Source: Lachnospiraceae bacterium
GTDB taxonomy: Bacteria > Bacillota > Clostridia > Lachnospirales > Lachnospiraceae
Direction: 5' to 3'
DNA: 64,000 nucleotides
Assembly: GCA_910575155.1 (NCBI GenBank)
Contig: CAJTDX010000002.1
Span: 124,001-188,000, forward strand
Shown here: piece after piece, positions 1 to 9,996 of the stretch
Position numbering within the stretch: the first letter of the stretch is position 1
How the letters are laid out: every line of letters starts with the position of its first letter
The notes under the pieces: model-generated
Databases searched by the model: none
The model's input: only the letters and a program-made list of their open reading frames with translations
What the model was told of the DNA's origin: nothing
Made by a program: the position numbers and the translations under genes

Positions 1-1
1 A

Positions 2-499
2 GAGATTTTAGAGGAGATCGGCCTGGAATATGCAGGCGCGCCCGGAACGACTGCCGCGCTGGCCCTTTTAAACGACCAGGTGAAGAAAGGCGGGATTATG
101 GCTTCTTCTTACGTGGGCGGATTGAGCGGGGCGTTTATTCCTGTCAGCGAAGACCAGGGTATGATAGACGCGGTGGAAGCAGGCGCGCTGACGTTAGAAA
201 AGCTGGAGGCAATGACGTGCGTCTGTTCCGTGGGACTTGATATGATCGCAATTCCAGGAGACGTTCCGGCGTCAACGGTTTCCGGCATCATTGCAGATGA
301 AATGGCAATCGGAATGATTAATCAGAAGACAACCGCGGTTCGTTTGATTCCGGTTATTGGAAAAGGTATTGGAGAGACAGTAGAGTTTGGAGGATTATTG
401 GGGCATGCGCCGGTAATGCAGGTAAATCGACATGGATGTGAGGCATTTATCAATCGTAAGGGAAGAATCCCGGCTCCGGTACACAGCTTTAAAAATTAA
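2..499 (+). CDS. PFL/DUF711 (UPF0210) family protein, C-terminal part, truncated by window edge
   Basis: Frame is open from base 2; [31 protein letters not shown]...[19 protein letters not shown]...[10 protein letters not shown] resembles the UPF0210 C-terminus. Confidence 0.8.
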   Translation, partial: EILEEIGLEYAGAPGTTAALALLNDQVKKGGIMASSYVGGLSGAFIPVSEDQGMIDAVEAGALTLEKLEAMTCVCSVGLDMIAIPGDVPASTVSGIIADEMAIGMINQKTTAVRLIPVIGKGIGETVEFGGLLGHAPVMQVNRHGCEAFINRKGRIPAPVHSFKN

Positions 500-575
500 A
501 ATTAAAAATTGTGTAATCAGGTTTAGTGTGTTATGATAGAAGCAGAATATGAGAAAATGCACCGGAGGTGGAATC

Positions 576-2159
576 TTGAACGAGAGAGAAGATTACCTGG
601 ACAGATTGTTACGGGGAATGGATGAAGAATCTGAGAATAACGAAACAGAAGAAGATTTTTTCAGCAGTCTTGGCGGTACGGTTTCCCAGGAGGCAGAGGA
701 TGATTTTCTTAAGGAATTTGAAAAAAGCAGGGCTCAGTGGAACAACACGCCAGAAGAAGAACAGAATTTGGATGCGGATGATGTTGACCAGATTGTGAGC
801 AATGTAAAAAATGGCATCCTTGAGGATACGGAGGATTACGGCGGTCTTGAAGAGTATGGCAGTCTTGAGGACGGTACGGATCTGTCTATTGACGAGTCTT
901 TACAGAATTATACAGAAGAAGACGAGATGCTGGATGGGATTGGCAATAATTATGGGAATGACGATTCTGAGGTTATGGTCAATACCATGGATCAGGAAGG
1001 ACCGGAGGCGGATTATAACTCAGGAGAGGCAAATCAGGAGCTTTTGGATATGCTCTCAGGAATTGGAGAAGAAGACAGCCTGGGAGCGGAACATGCAGAA
1101 TCAGAGTTTTCTTTATTGGGAGACGATCCTCTGTTGAGTGAAGACGGGGATTTGAACATGCAGGATTCTTTAGAGAATCAGGAAGATTTGGAAGCTCCGC
1201 AGTCCGGGGAGGGAGAATCAGCGGCAGAGAGCCTGGCGAGACAACTGGAGAATCTGGGGCTTGATCTGGAAGAAGAGGACGATTCGCAAAAGCAGGAACC
1301 GGCGAAAAAGAAAAAGGATAAAAAGAAAAATAAAAAAGCTTCAGCGGATGAAGAGGAAAGCGGGGAAAAGCTGGGATTTTTCAAGCGGCTTTCCAAACTC
1401 TTATTTGACGGCGAGGAATTGATAGAGCTTTCAGAAGAGGAAACAAAAAAGCTGAAGGAAGAGGAAAGTAAGAAGGCAGCGGAAGCGGCGGAGGCCAAAG
1501 AGCGCAAAAAGCAGGAACAGCAGGAGAAAAAGGAACAGAAGAAGCAGGAGAACGCGGAAAAGAAAGCGCAAAAGGAAGCCAAAAAGCAGGAAAAGGCGAA
1601 GAAGAAGCAGGAAAAGAAAGAGACAATGGTAATCGAGAAGACGAAGCCGCTGCCAAAGGGGCCGGTTTTTCTGATTATAATGTTAGGTCTTTCTCTCGTG
1701 CTGCTGATTAATTTACTTACCAGCCAGACAGGCTACAGTCTCAGCATTGCCCAGGCAAAGGAATATTACGAACAGGGTGATTATGTGGAAGCTTATCGCT
1801 GTTTCGACCAGGGGTCCAAAGTACGCAAGGCAGATGAAGAACTGTATCATAAGGCGAGACTTACCGCATATCTGCAGCAGCCTTTGAACAGTTATCAGGT
1901 GTACCGGAAACAGAAGATGCACCAGGAAGCCTTGAGCGCGCTGATTCTGGGAGTGGGAAGATATGATAAGAACTCTTATGAAGCGGCAGCGTCAGGAGCG
2001 GCGGTTGAGTATGATAACATGCTGGCAAAAATAGAGAAAGCATTGAAGAAAAAATATAAAATGAGCTTAGACCAGGCAAGAGAGTTATATACGATACGGG
2101 AAAAAGAGGAATATACTCTGGAATTGTACAGAATTGTAGAAGAACTTGGATTGGAATAA
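576..2159 (+). CDS. Hypothetical acidic/lysine-rich protein with a single TM segment and C-terminal TPR-like region
   Basis: ORF 549..2159; likely TTG start at 576 after GGAGGTGG; acidic N-terminus, K/E/Q-rich coiled segment, TM PVFLIIMLGLSLVLLINLL. Confidence 0.75.
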   Translation: MNEREDYLDRLLRGMDEESENNETEEDFFSSLGGTVSQEAEDDFLKEFEKSRAQWNNTPEEEQNLDADDVDQIVSNVKNGILEDTEDYGGLEEYGSLEDGTDLSIDESLQNYTEEDEMLDGIGNNYGNDDSEVMVNTMDQEGPEADYNSGEANQELLDMLSGIGEEDSLGAEHAESEFSLLGDDPLLSEDGDLNMQDSLENQEDLEAPQSGEGESAAESLARQLENLGLDLEEEDDSQKQEPAKKKKDKKKNKKASADEEESGEKLGFFKRLSKLLFDGEELIELSEEETKKLKEEESKKAAEAAEAKERKKQEQQEKKEQKKQENAEKKAQKEAKKQEKAKKKQEKKETMVIEKTKPLPKGPVFLIIMLGLSLVLLINLLTSQTGYSLSIAQAKEYYEQGDYVEAYRCFDQGSKVRKADEELYHKARLTAYLQQPLNSYQVYRKQKMHQEALSALILGVGRYDKNSYEAAASGAAVEYDNMLAKIEKALKKKYKMSLDQARELYTIREKEEYTLELYRIVEELGLE

Positions 2160-2179
2160 AGGCAGGCAGGAGCGGTGGC

Positions 2180-2794
2180 ATGACAGCAGTCATTGATTAT
2201 GATGCAGGTAATTTAAAAAGTGTGGAAAAAGCGCTGAAATATCTGAGAGAAGAAAGTGTGATTACCAGAAAACCCGGCGAGATTCTGGCGGCAGATCAGG
2301 TGATTCTTCCGGGGGTGGGCGCTTTTGGGAAGGCGATGGAGCAGTTAAAACAGTATGGTCTGGATCACGTAATCCACGAGGCGGTAGAACAGGGAAAGCC
2401 GTTTTTGGGCATCTGCCTGGGGCTGCAGCTTTTATTTGAGGGAAGCCAGGAGAGCGGAGGAGCCGAAGGGCTGGGAATTCTGGAAGGTGAAATTGTGAAG
2501 ATTCCGGAGGCGGAGGGGTTAAAGATTCCTCATGTTGGCTGGAATTCTCTCTGTCTGCAGAATCAGGGCAGACTGTTTGAGGGAATTTCTCAGGGCGCCT
2601 TTGTGTATTTTGTGCATTCCTATTATTTGAAGGCCAGAAATGAAAATATCGTCAGAGCTTCTGTGGATTATGGAGTCAGAATCCATGCGTCTGTGGAAGA
2701 ACGCAATGTATTTGCATGCCAGTTTCATCCGGAGAAAAGCAGCGCTGTGGGACTGCAGATTTTACATAATTTTATAAAGGCAGGGGAGGTATAG
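2180..2794 (+). CDS. hisH: Imidazole glycerol phosphate synthase, glutamine amidotransferase subunit
   Basis: DYDAGNLKSVEKAL, LPGVGAFGKAM, PFLGICLGLQLLFEGSQE, FACQFHPEKSS class I GATase motifs; followed directly by hisF. Confidence 0.96.
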   Translation: MTAVIDYDAGNLKSVEKALKYLREESVITRKPGEILAADQVILPGVGAFGKAMEQLKQYGLDHVIHEAVEQGKPFLGICLGLQLLFEGSQESGGAEGLGILEGEIVKIPEAEGLKIPHVGWNSLCLQNQGRLFEGISQGAFVYFVHSYYLKARNENIVRASVDYGVRIHASVEERNVFACQFHPEKSSAVGLQILHNFIKAGEV

Positions 2795-2797
2795 GTA

Positions 2798-3559
2798 ATG
2801 TTTACGAAAAGAATTATTCCCTGTCTGGATGTACATAACGGGCGTGTGGTAAAAGGAGTTAATTTTGTCAACCTGAAAGATGCCGGAGATCCGGTAGCCG
2901 TCGCGTCAGCCTATGACCAGGCGGGCGCGGACGAGGTGGTATTTCTGGATATCACAGCGTCTTCGGACGCAAGAAATACCGTGGTGGATATGGTGCGCCG
3001 GGTGGCGGAAACCGTATTTATTCCGTTTACGGTGGGCGGAGGAATCCGCACAGTGGAAGATTTTAAGGTATTGCTTCGGGAGGGCGCCGATAAGATTTCC
3101 ATTAATTCTTCGGCGATCAATACGCCAGGGCTGATCAGCGACGCCGCAGATAAATTCGGCAGCCAGTGCGTAGTAGTGGCAATTGACGCCAGGCGCAGGG
3201 AGGATGGCAGCGGCTGGAATGTCTACAAGAATGGAGGAAGAATTGATACCGGACTGGATGCGCTCGCATGGGCAGTGCAGGCAAACCGCATGGGAGCCGG
3301 TGAGATTTTGCTTACCAGTATGGATTGTGACGGCACGAAGAACGGATATGATCTGGAGCTTACGAGAATGATTGCCGATCATGTCTCTATTCCAGTGATT
3401 GCCTCAGGCGGCGCCGGAACCAAAGAACATTTTTATGAAGCGCTGACAGCAGGCGGCGCAGAGGCGGCGCTCGCCGCGTCTCTGTTTCACTATAAAGAGC
3501 TGGAAATACCGGAATTAAAGCGGTATCTGGCGGAGAAAGGCGTGTCGGTAAGAATTTAG
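2798..3559 (+). CDS. hisF: Imidazole glycerol phosphate synthase cyclase subunit
   Basis: [23 protein letters not shown]..., [21 protein letters not shown]-barrel motifs. Confidence 0.97.
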   Translation: MFTKRIIPCLDVHNGRVVKGVNFVNLKDAGDPVAVASAYDQAGADEVVFLDITASSDARNTVVDMVRRVAETVFIPFTVGGGIRTVEDFKVLLREGADKISINSSAINTPGLISDAADKFGSQCVVVAIDARRREDGSGWNVYKNGGRIDTGLDALAWAVQANRMGAGEILLTSMDCDGTKNGYDLELTRMIADHVSIPVIASGGAGTKEHFYEALTAGGAEAALAASLFHYKELEIPELKRYLAEKGVSVRI

Positions 3560-3586
3560 TTTTTAATTACCTAAGATAAGGAAGGG

Positions 3587-4270
3587 GTGTCTCCTGTGGG
3601 AATGTTAGAAAATGATTGGGCAGAGGCAGTTGGTGAAGAGTTTAAGAAGCCATATTATGCCAGCTTGTACAAATTTGTAAAGGAAGAGTATAGTACCAGA
3701 GTTATTTATCCTCCGGCGGATGATATTTTTAATGCCATGCATCTGACTCCGTTGAGTCAGGTGAAGGTTCTGATTTTAGGCCAGGATCCTTACCATAACG
3801 AGGGGCAGGCGCATGGCCTGTGTTTTTCCGTCAGGCCGGAGGTCGAAATTCCGCCTTCTCTGGTGAATATATATAAAGAGCTTCAGGATGATTTAGGATG
3901 CAGTATTCCCAATAATGGTTATCTGGTGAAGTGGGCCCAACAGGGAGTTTTAATGTTGAATACGGTATTGACCGTCCGGGCGCATCAGGCATTTTCCCAC
4001 CAGGGGCAGGGCTGGGAACAGTTTACGGACGCTATTATTCATGCCGTCAATGCACAGGACCGCCCGATTGTCTATCTGCTGTGGGGAAAGCCTGCGCAGA
4101 GTAAAATTTCTATGCTGAATAATCCCAGGCATTTGATTTTGAAAGCGCCTCATCCCAGCCCTCTGTCCGCGTACCGTGGATTTTTTGGATGCAGGCATTT
4201 CAGTCAGGCAAATAACTTTTTGAAAGAGAACGGCGTGGAGCCTGTTGACTGGCAGATTGAAAATGTTTAA
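3587..4270 (+). CDS. ung: Uracil-DNA glycosylase (start codon uncertain: GTG 3587/3596 or ATG 3602)
   Basis: VLILGQDPYHNEGQAHGLCFSV, LLWGKPAQSK, APHPSPLSAYRGFFGCRHFSQAN family 1 UDG motifs. Confidence 0.96.
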   Translation: MSPVGMLENDWAEAVGEEFKKPYYASLYKFVKEEYSTRVIYPPADDIFNAMHLTPLSQVKVLILGQDPYHNEGQAHGLCFSVRPEVEIPPSLVNIYKELQDDLGCSIPNNGYLVKWAQQGVLMLNTVLTVRAHQAFSHQGQGWEQFTDAIIHAVNAQDRPIVYLLWGKPAQSKISMLNNPRHLILKAPHPSPLSAYRGFFGCRHFSQANNFLKENGVEPVDWQIENV

Positions 4271-4546
4271 ATTTCTCATGCGCCTGTTTCAATTAATTGG
4301 AAAAAGTGGTAAAATAATATAAAGGCGGGACGATAAAGTACCGATATAATATGAAACAGATAATTATTATTTTAGTACAGCAGAGATTGAGTTCTTTCAT
4401 GTTAGGCGGGAAATTTTCTTCATCTGCGGCGGTATAGTAAAACAGTCAGATTTTGCAGCGAAGCAAGTGGAGAAAGGGACAAGTATAACAGAGCAAAGCG
4501 TGAGATCTGTTGTATTAAGACAAGGAAGTCGACAACAATCAAAGGA

Positions 4547-5338
4547 GTGGATATTATGTCATTTTTCGGAGTTAATGATGCAAGTGCAGTCAGTACGTTA
4601 TTTTCCAGTTTGAATTCAAATTCCAGGGGAGGCTCTGTCAGCGGAACAAATTTCCTGGCAGATTATGCAAGTATCCGCAGCGGCAGTTATTTTAAACTGT
4701 TAAAGACCTATTACGGATCAGACAGCGCTTCAAGCGAGAGAGTTTCCAAATTAGCAGAGAAGAATAACCAGAAGACTTCAACTTCTGTATCCAAGGACGC
4801 TACCAAGAAGCTGACCAGGATCGAGAACAGCGCGGAAGCTTTGAAGGAATCGGCAGATTCCCTGCTTGCGAAGGGAACCAAGAGTGTATTTAACAAAGTA
4901 GAAGTAAAACAGCAGGATGGAACAGTTAAGAAGGATTATGACAGAGAGGCGATCTACGATAAGGTAAATGATTTTGTGAAGGATTACAACCGTCTGATAA
5001 ATAATACGGAAGATACCAATACAAAATCCATCCAGAGAAATGTGGATCAGATGATTGACCTTACAGACAGCAAAGAGAAAGCATTAGACGAGATTGGAAT
5101 TACGATCAATACAGATAATACATTAAGTATTGATAAGGATACTTTTATGAAAGCGGATATGGAGAAAGTAAAGGGGTTATTCAGCGGATCTGGTTCTTAC
5201 GGATACTCTGTTTCTGCAAAAGCTTCTATGATAGACTATCAGGCGCATAATGAGGTCAACAAAGCCAATACTTATGGCAGAAGCGGTTCTTACGGTTCCA
5301 ACTACAGTTATGGAAGCAATTACAGCAGTTATATCTGA
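4547..5338 (+). CDS. Hypothetical protein with a FliD-C-like segment and Gly/Ser/Tyr-rich C-terminal tail
   Basis: KVNDFVKDYNRLI...ALDEIGITINTDNTLSIDKDTFMKADMEKVKGLFSGSGSYGYSVSAKA resembles the FliD C-terminal domain; no flagellar genes nearby. Confidence 0.6.
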   Translation: MDIMSFFGVNDASAVSTLFSSLNSNSRGGSVSGTNFLADYASIRSGSYFKLLKTYYGSDSASSERVSKLAEKNNQKTSTSVSKDATKKLTRIENSAEALKESADSLLAKGTKSVFNKVEVKQQDGTVKKDYDREAIYDKVNDFVKDYNRLINNTEDTNTKSIQRNVDQMIDLTDSKEKALDEIGITINTDNTLSIDKDTFMKADMEKVKGLFSGSGSYGYSVSAKASMIDYQAHNEVNKANTYGRSGSYGSNYSYGSNYSSYI

Positions 5339-5351
5339 AAATATGCTTTAC

Positions 5352-5388
5352 AAATACCTCGTAACTTGTTACGGGGTATTTTCTTTCT
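5352..5388 (+). terminator. Rho-independent terminator downstream of the FliD-like gene
   Basis: AAATACCTCGTAAC-TT-GTTACGGGGTATTT stem followed by TTCTTTCT. Confidence 0.75.
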
Positions 5389-5527
5389 CTATAGGAAACA
5401 CCTTTCCACACAGGCGTCCAGAGGCGGCGATTATGAAATATCGCGCAGGATGATTGCAAAAAGGCAAATGAAATGATACAATAGAAATCAGAGAGACAGG
5501 ACAAACAAAGGGGACAGGAGGCACAAT

Positions 5528-6403
5528 ATGGGCAGCGTGTTTGATAAGGTGCAGAGAATGACTGGCCGGACGCAGGAATCAGAGACAGAGAGAGAAAGGA
5601 TACAGAATAAGGTGCAGAAAGAAGATTTTTTATTAAAGCAGATTGATGAATTTAAAGAAAAGGCAAAACAGCTTCACAGTATGCTGGCTACAAAAGAGAA
5701 TAAGGTTCAGGAGCTTCAGGGCATATTGGTTGAGCGGGAAGAGAAAGCAAAGCAGCTCAAAAGTATTGTGGAACAGCGCCAGCAGGAGGCAGATGAGGTC
5801 GTACAGGGCGTACAGAGTCAGATTAACGGACTGACGCTCAGAATAGATGAACAGATTAAGACAATGGACGACGCAATCGGCAGCGAAATTGAGTCGCTTG
5901 ACGAGCGCATTTCAGAACAGATTTCAGAGCTGAACAGTAATTCCCGTCAGGAAATGGCCGAGATTGATAAGCGAATAGAACAATTTTCTCAGGATTCTGC
6001 AAAAAAGCTGGATGAATGCACAGAGGCTATATCCTCAGAACTCAAAGAGTTTTCTGCTCAATTAGATGATATAGAGAAGAAAGCAGATGAAATAATAGAA
6101 GCTTTTGACAATCAGGAGAATCATGATTTTGATACGGTGAAAGCAGAGCTGTCAGAGAAAATTCACAGTGAGTTGGATGCAGTGAAAGCAGAGCTGTCAG
6201 AAAAAGTGCATAACGAGAATGTAAAATGTTATCGGAATATACAGACGCTGGTGGAAGAACTGGAGCGGAACATAGAAAATTCCGACCAGGAAGCAGGCGG
6301 CATGAGGGTTATAAAAAGATATTTTGGAGGTTTGATCCTTCTTTCTCTGGTAAATATCGCCGCCGTAGTTGCGGTGATTGCCCATATGTTTGGAGTCTTC
6401 TAA
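5528..6403 (+). CDS. Coiled-coil protein with C-terminal TM helix
   Basis: Long heptad-like E/K/Q-rich region; C-terminal YFGGLILLSLVNIAAVVAVIAHMFGVF. Confidence 0.75.
   Translation: MGSVFDKVQRMTGRTQESETERERIQNKVQKEDFLLKQIDEFKEKAKQLHSMLATKENKVQELQGILVEREEKAKQLKSIVEQRQQEADEVVQGVQSQINGLTLRIDEQIKTMDDAIGSEIESLDERISEQISELNSNSRQEMAEIDKRIEQFSQDSAKKLDECTEAISSELKEFSAQLDDIEKKADEIIEAFDNQENHDFDTVKAELSEKIHSELDAVKAELSEKVHNENVKCYRNIQTLVEELERNIENSDQEAGGMRVIKRYFGGLILLSLVNIAAVVAVIAHMFGVF
6137..6205 (+). repeat. Two copies of a 45-nt (15-aa) in-frame direct repeat (VKAELSEK[IV]H)
   Basis: GTGAAAGCAGAGCTGTCAGA at 6137 and 6182, spacing 45 nt. Confidence 0.8.
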
Positions 6404-6428
6404 ACAGAGTCTTTCGGGAAATGGTTTT

Positions 6429-7076
6429 ATGAAGAAAAATCAAAATCAGGGAAAACAGAAAAACAGCATCCCCAAGAACAGAAGAAAGATACGCAAAGGA
6501 AGCGCAGAAACGTGCCGTAAGCAGTTATGGAAACCGGGAAATATGCTTTATCCTGTTCCGGCGGTTATGGTAACGGCTGTTGATAAGAGCGGAAGAGACA
6601 ATATTATTACGGTGGCATGGACAGGCACGGTATGCACGAACCCTCCTATGGTCTATATTTCCGTACGTCCGGAGAGATATTCTTATCCTATGATAAAGGA
6701 AACGGGAGAGTTTGTGATAAATCTTACCACCAGAGAATTAACCTATGCCACAGATTACTGCGGCGTGCGCTCCGGCAGGGATACAGATAAGTTTGATGTG
6801 CTAAAGCTGACCAGACAGAACGCTTCGAAGATTGCCGCTCCTTTGATTGGGGAGAGCCCGGTTAATATTGAATGCAGGGTTACGCAATGTATAGAGTTGG
6901 GGTCGCATCATATGTTTCTGGCGGAAGTGGCAGCTGTCCATGTTTCAGAAAAATATATGGATGAAAAAGGAAAGTTTCATCTGGAAGAGGCGCAGCCTGT
7001 GGTGTATTCCCATGGAGCATATTGCGGGCTGGATCAGATTTTGGGAACGTTTGGCTACAGTGTCAGAAAGAAATAG
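6429..7076 (+). CDS. Flavin reductase family protein (FMN-binding split barrel)
   Basis: GNMLYPVPAVMVTAVDKSGRDNIITVAWTGTVCTNPPMVYISVRPERYSYPMIKETGEFVINL; ATG 6429 chosen within ORF 6378..7076. Confidence 0.85.
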   Translation: MKKNQNQGKQKNSIPKNRRKIRKGSAETCRKQLWKPGNMLYPVPAVMVTAVDKSGRDNIITVAWTGTVCTNPPMVYISVRPERYSYPMIKETGEFVINLTTRELTYATDYCGVRSGRDTDKFDVLKLTRQNASKIAAPLIGESPVNIECRVTQCIELGSHHMFLAEVAAVHVSEKYMDEKGKFHLEEAQPVVYSHGAYCGLDQILGTFGYSVRKK

Positions 7077-7142
7077 AAAACTTCTGTAGAATACATGATA
7101 AGATCACGCTGTAACATATAATAGAATCAGGAAGAAGGGAGA

Positions 7143-7577
7143 GTGTTTAGAAGGTTGGAACAGGTATCATTATTTGGAAATACGCGGTTTTGCGGTATAT
7201 GCCGTAAGACTTTGCCGGAAAATTATGAAGATGAGTTATGTCCATTTTGTAAGGAAAATCAGTTATTCAGTGAGGTTAAGGAATATATCCGTTCCAATGA
7301 TGTAACGGAGTATCAGGTGTCAGATCATTTTAATATTTCTAAGCATTTGGTAAGGAAATGGATTGCCGAGGGAAGAATTGAGTATAAGGAACAGGAAGAA
7401 AAGATTGCCAATCTTCATTGTTCTATCTGTGGGGAATCGATTACTTTTGGAACTCTTTGCCAGAAATGTTATCGTGAAAAATACCATACGCAGACTGTTT
7501 ATGCTACTCTGCAGGAAGCTAGTGAAAAGAGTAAGATGCGCTTCCTGGAAAAAGATGACAAGGACAAGAAGGAATAA
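7143..7577 (+). CDS. YvyF-like zinc-ribbon/helix protein (flagellar-operon-protein-like, TIGR03826-type)
   Basis: FCGICRKTLPENYEDELCPFCKE...VSDHFNISKHLVRKWIAEGRI; CxxC pairs plus an HTH-like segment; GTG start. Confidence 0.6.
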   Translation: MFRRLEQVSLFGNTRFCGICRKTLPENYEDELCPFCKENQLFSEVKEYIRSNDVTEYQVSDHFNISKHLVRKWIAEGRIEYKEQEEKIANLHCSICGESITFGTLCQKCYREKYHTQTVYATLQEASEKSKMRFLEKDDKDKKE

Positions 7578-7710
7578 CAAAATTCTCGGTTTTTGTTGCC
7601 AGGTAACGAAATGTAAACCAGGCTTCATATCATTAAGTCATTGAAGATATGAAGTTCTGGTATATTTTTTGGGAAATTTGAAGGTCCGGCATTGTTTTTA
7701 TGTGGGAGAC

Positions 7711-8997
7711 TTACTGTTTTAACGGCAGTTTCAGGGTAAAGGCGCTTCCGCCGCCTTTGGTATCGTCTACAAAAATGTTACCTCCATGTACATGGCAGAT
7801 TTCTTTGGCTATGGAAAGTCCCAGTCCAAAATGTTCTTTCTGATTATGGGAGGTATTGACCTGATAAAAGCGGTCAAATATTTTTTCTTTCTCTGAATCA
7901 GGGATACCAGTTCCGGTGTCAATCACCTGTATATAATATTTTTTATGCGAACGATAGAGATTTAAGGTAACGCTTTGCCCGGAAGGCGTATAGGACAGGG
8001 CGTTTTCTAATAAAATAATAATTGCCTGTTCGATTCTTTGCCGGTCGCAAAAACAGCTATAATCGCCGGGAGCAGCAATTGTAATGGAAAAAGTAAGTCG
8101 TTTTTTTTGCGCAATCTCAGCGTATTGTTCATATATGGATGTTAATAAATCAGCGAGACTGACATGTTCGAAATGGAATTTCAGTCCGGCATTTTCAACT
8201 TTTGAGAGATACAGAAGATCCCCGACCAGCCGCTCCATTCTGGACATTTCATGTTCCAGAAGCGAAAAAATGCGCGTAGTTTTTTCTGCATCCGGCTTGT
8301 TTTTCAAGACGGATAAACCGGTTTTGAATACAGCTAAAGGGGAGCGCAGTTCATGCGAGGCGACGGCGATAAAATTTTTCTGTTTCTCTTCATTTTGAAT
8401 CACAGGCTTTAAAGCGCGGGAAGTAAATATATGTGAAAATACGTACAAAATGAAAATGGAAAAGAGCCAGATACTGAAAAAGAGGATGCGCTGCATCTTT
8501 ACATTATGGAAAAATCTTTCTAAACTGTACAGGTAAATATAAGATAGTTCCTGTTTGTTTTTATAGAACATTCCATTCATGACCAGATATTTGCGGCTGC
8601 TGATAAGGTATTCAAAATGCTGCTCTGCAGCAGAGGAGCCGCCGCGGGTGTTTGGGGTAAGATGATTCTTTTTGATATGTTCTTTTGTTTTACGTATGAG
8701 CGCAAGGTCTTCGCCGGAAAGGATCAGCGAGGAAAGTGTGGAAGGCGAGCCGTTGATTTCAATATAGAGGATGTTATCAGGCGGAGTAAAATTTTTCATA
8801 TACCAGTCGATGCGAATGGATTCCAATACGTGCAGGTCTGAGGAAATGGCGTTTGCTTTTAAGAAGAACAGTGTTTTTTCCTGACCGTACATATTTTTTT
8901 CAGAAACATTGAGACAGCATAAGATAATTACCAGCACAATCAACGCGGTGGCAAGGCAGCATATGAGTGAAAGTTTGATTTGAATTTTGCGAAACAT
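7711..8997 (-). CDS. Sensor histidine kinase
   Basis: VASHELRSPLAVFKTGLSVL (H box), LLENALSYTPSGQ (N box), VIDTGTGIPDSEKEKIFDRFYQ, FGLGLSIAKEI; start likely MFRKIQ after GAGGT. Confidence 0.92.
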   Translation of the reverse strand: MFRKIQIKLSLICCLATALIVLVIILCCLNVSEKNMYGQEKTLFFLKANAISSDLHVLESIRIDWYMKNFTPPDNILYIEINGSPSTLSSLILSGEDLALIRKTKEHIKKNHLTPNTRGGSSAAEQHFEYLISSRKYLVMNGMFYKNKQELSYIYLYSLERFFHNVKMQRILFFSIWLFSIFILYVFSHIFTSRALKPVIQNEEKQKNFIAVASHELRSPLAVFKTGLSVLKNKPDAEKTTRIFSLLEHEMSRMERLVGDLLYLSKVENAGLKFHFEHVSLADLLTSIYEQYAEIAQKKRLTFSITIAAPGDYSCFCDRQRIEQAIIILLENALSYTPSGQSVTLNLYRSHKKYYIQVIDTGTGIPDSEKEKIFDRFYQVNTSHNQKEHFGLGLSIAKEICHVHGGNIFVDDTKGGGSAFTLKLPLKQ

Positions 8998-9044
8998 ATC
9001 ATACCTCATTTTCAATAATATCATTTGTACATCAGGCAGAAATC

Positions 9045-9719
9045 TTATTTTAACATCAGGCAATAACCCTGGCGATGGACGGTTACAATGCGTACAGCCG
9101 TATTGATGTTATTTAATTTTTTACGGATCAGATAAATGTAGTTGTCCAGATTTCCGTCTTCTATTTCAGCCTCCGGTCCCCATACATTTCCGATAATTTG
9201 CATCCGGCTCAAAACCTGGTTTGGATTTCGCAAAAAATATGCCAGAAGTTCTCCTTCTTTTTTGGATAAAAGAAAGGTATGTTCTGCGTGCATTAATTTT
9301 GACTCTTTTTCAGAAAAACGAATATCTCCGAATTGGAGGAAAAAAGGGCTGGACTGGTTTAAAGTTCTGCGCATAACGCAGCGGATGCGCGCCAGAAGCT
9401 CCCCGATATCAAAAGGTTTTACCAGGTAATCGTCGGCGCCGAGATCCAGGCCGTTGATTTTTTCTGAGGATTCGCCAATGGCAGTGATAAATATTACAGG
9501 TGTATGTACGGCGTTTTGCCGCAGCCGCTTTAAGATTTCTTCTCCGGACAGATGGGGAAGCATCCGGTCCAGCAAAATCATGTCGTGCAGGTTTTGTAAA
9601 GCCAGGGTCAGTCCCTGCAGTCCGTCGCGGCTGCTGTCAACAGAAAATCCTTCCGCTTCTAAACCGTAAATCAGCAGTTCCGTCAGGCTTGTATCATCTT
9701 CAATAATCAGAATCCGCAT
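9045..9719 (-). CDS. OmpR-family response regulator
   Basis: MRILIIEDDTSLTELL, ILLDRMLPHLSGEEI, DDYLVKPFDIGELLARI, winged-helix C-terminus IIGNVWGPEAEIEDGNLDNYIYLIRKKL. Confidence 0.94.
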   Translation of the reverse strand: MRILIIEDDTSLTELLIYGLEAEGFSVDSSRDGLQGLTLALQNLHDMILLDRMLPHLSGEEILKRLRQNAVHTPVIFITAIGESSEKINGLDLGADDYLVKPFDIGELLARIRCVMRRTLNQSSPFFLQFGDIRFSEKESKLMHAEHTFLLSKKEGELLAYFLRNPNQVLSRMQIIGNVWGPEAEIEDGNLDNYIYLIRKKLNNINTAVRIVTVHRQGYCLMLK

Positions 9720-9838
9720 AGCTGTTCCTCCAGATCTTATGTACATAGCTGTATGATCCATCATTGCGCCTGAGCAGTAAAATCAGGAACAATGATGCGA
9801 AACACAGGTTTAAATGCAGAAATAATTATAACATAAAA

Positions 9839-9891
9839 GTTCTCTAAAAGTCCTCTAAATGAAATCCTTATTTAGAGAAGTTTTAGAGGAC
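9839..9891. promoter_or_regulatory. Inverted pair of tandem half-sites, probable response-regulator operator in the divergent intergenic region
   Basis: GTTCTCTAAAA GTCCTCTAAAT (9839-9860) and ATTTAGAGAAG TTTTAGAGGAC (9870-9891); 11-bp half-site period, 9-bp centre. Confidence 0.75.
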
Positions 9892-9996
9892 TTTTGCAAT
9901 TTGCATATGATAAGATGACTGTGGCGGTTGAAACTGTCCGATATGATATTGTTGGAGTCATATCAAGGAATATACATCCAAAGGAGGAAGCGATTT

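Noticed and set aside
1178-1582. 134-aa Ser/Phe/Cys-rich ORF on the minus strand
   Set aside because: Antisense translation of the K/E-rich region of the 576..2159 gene; composition artefact.
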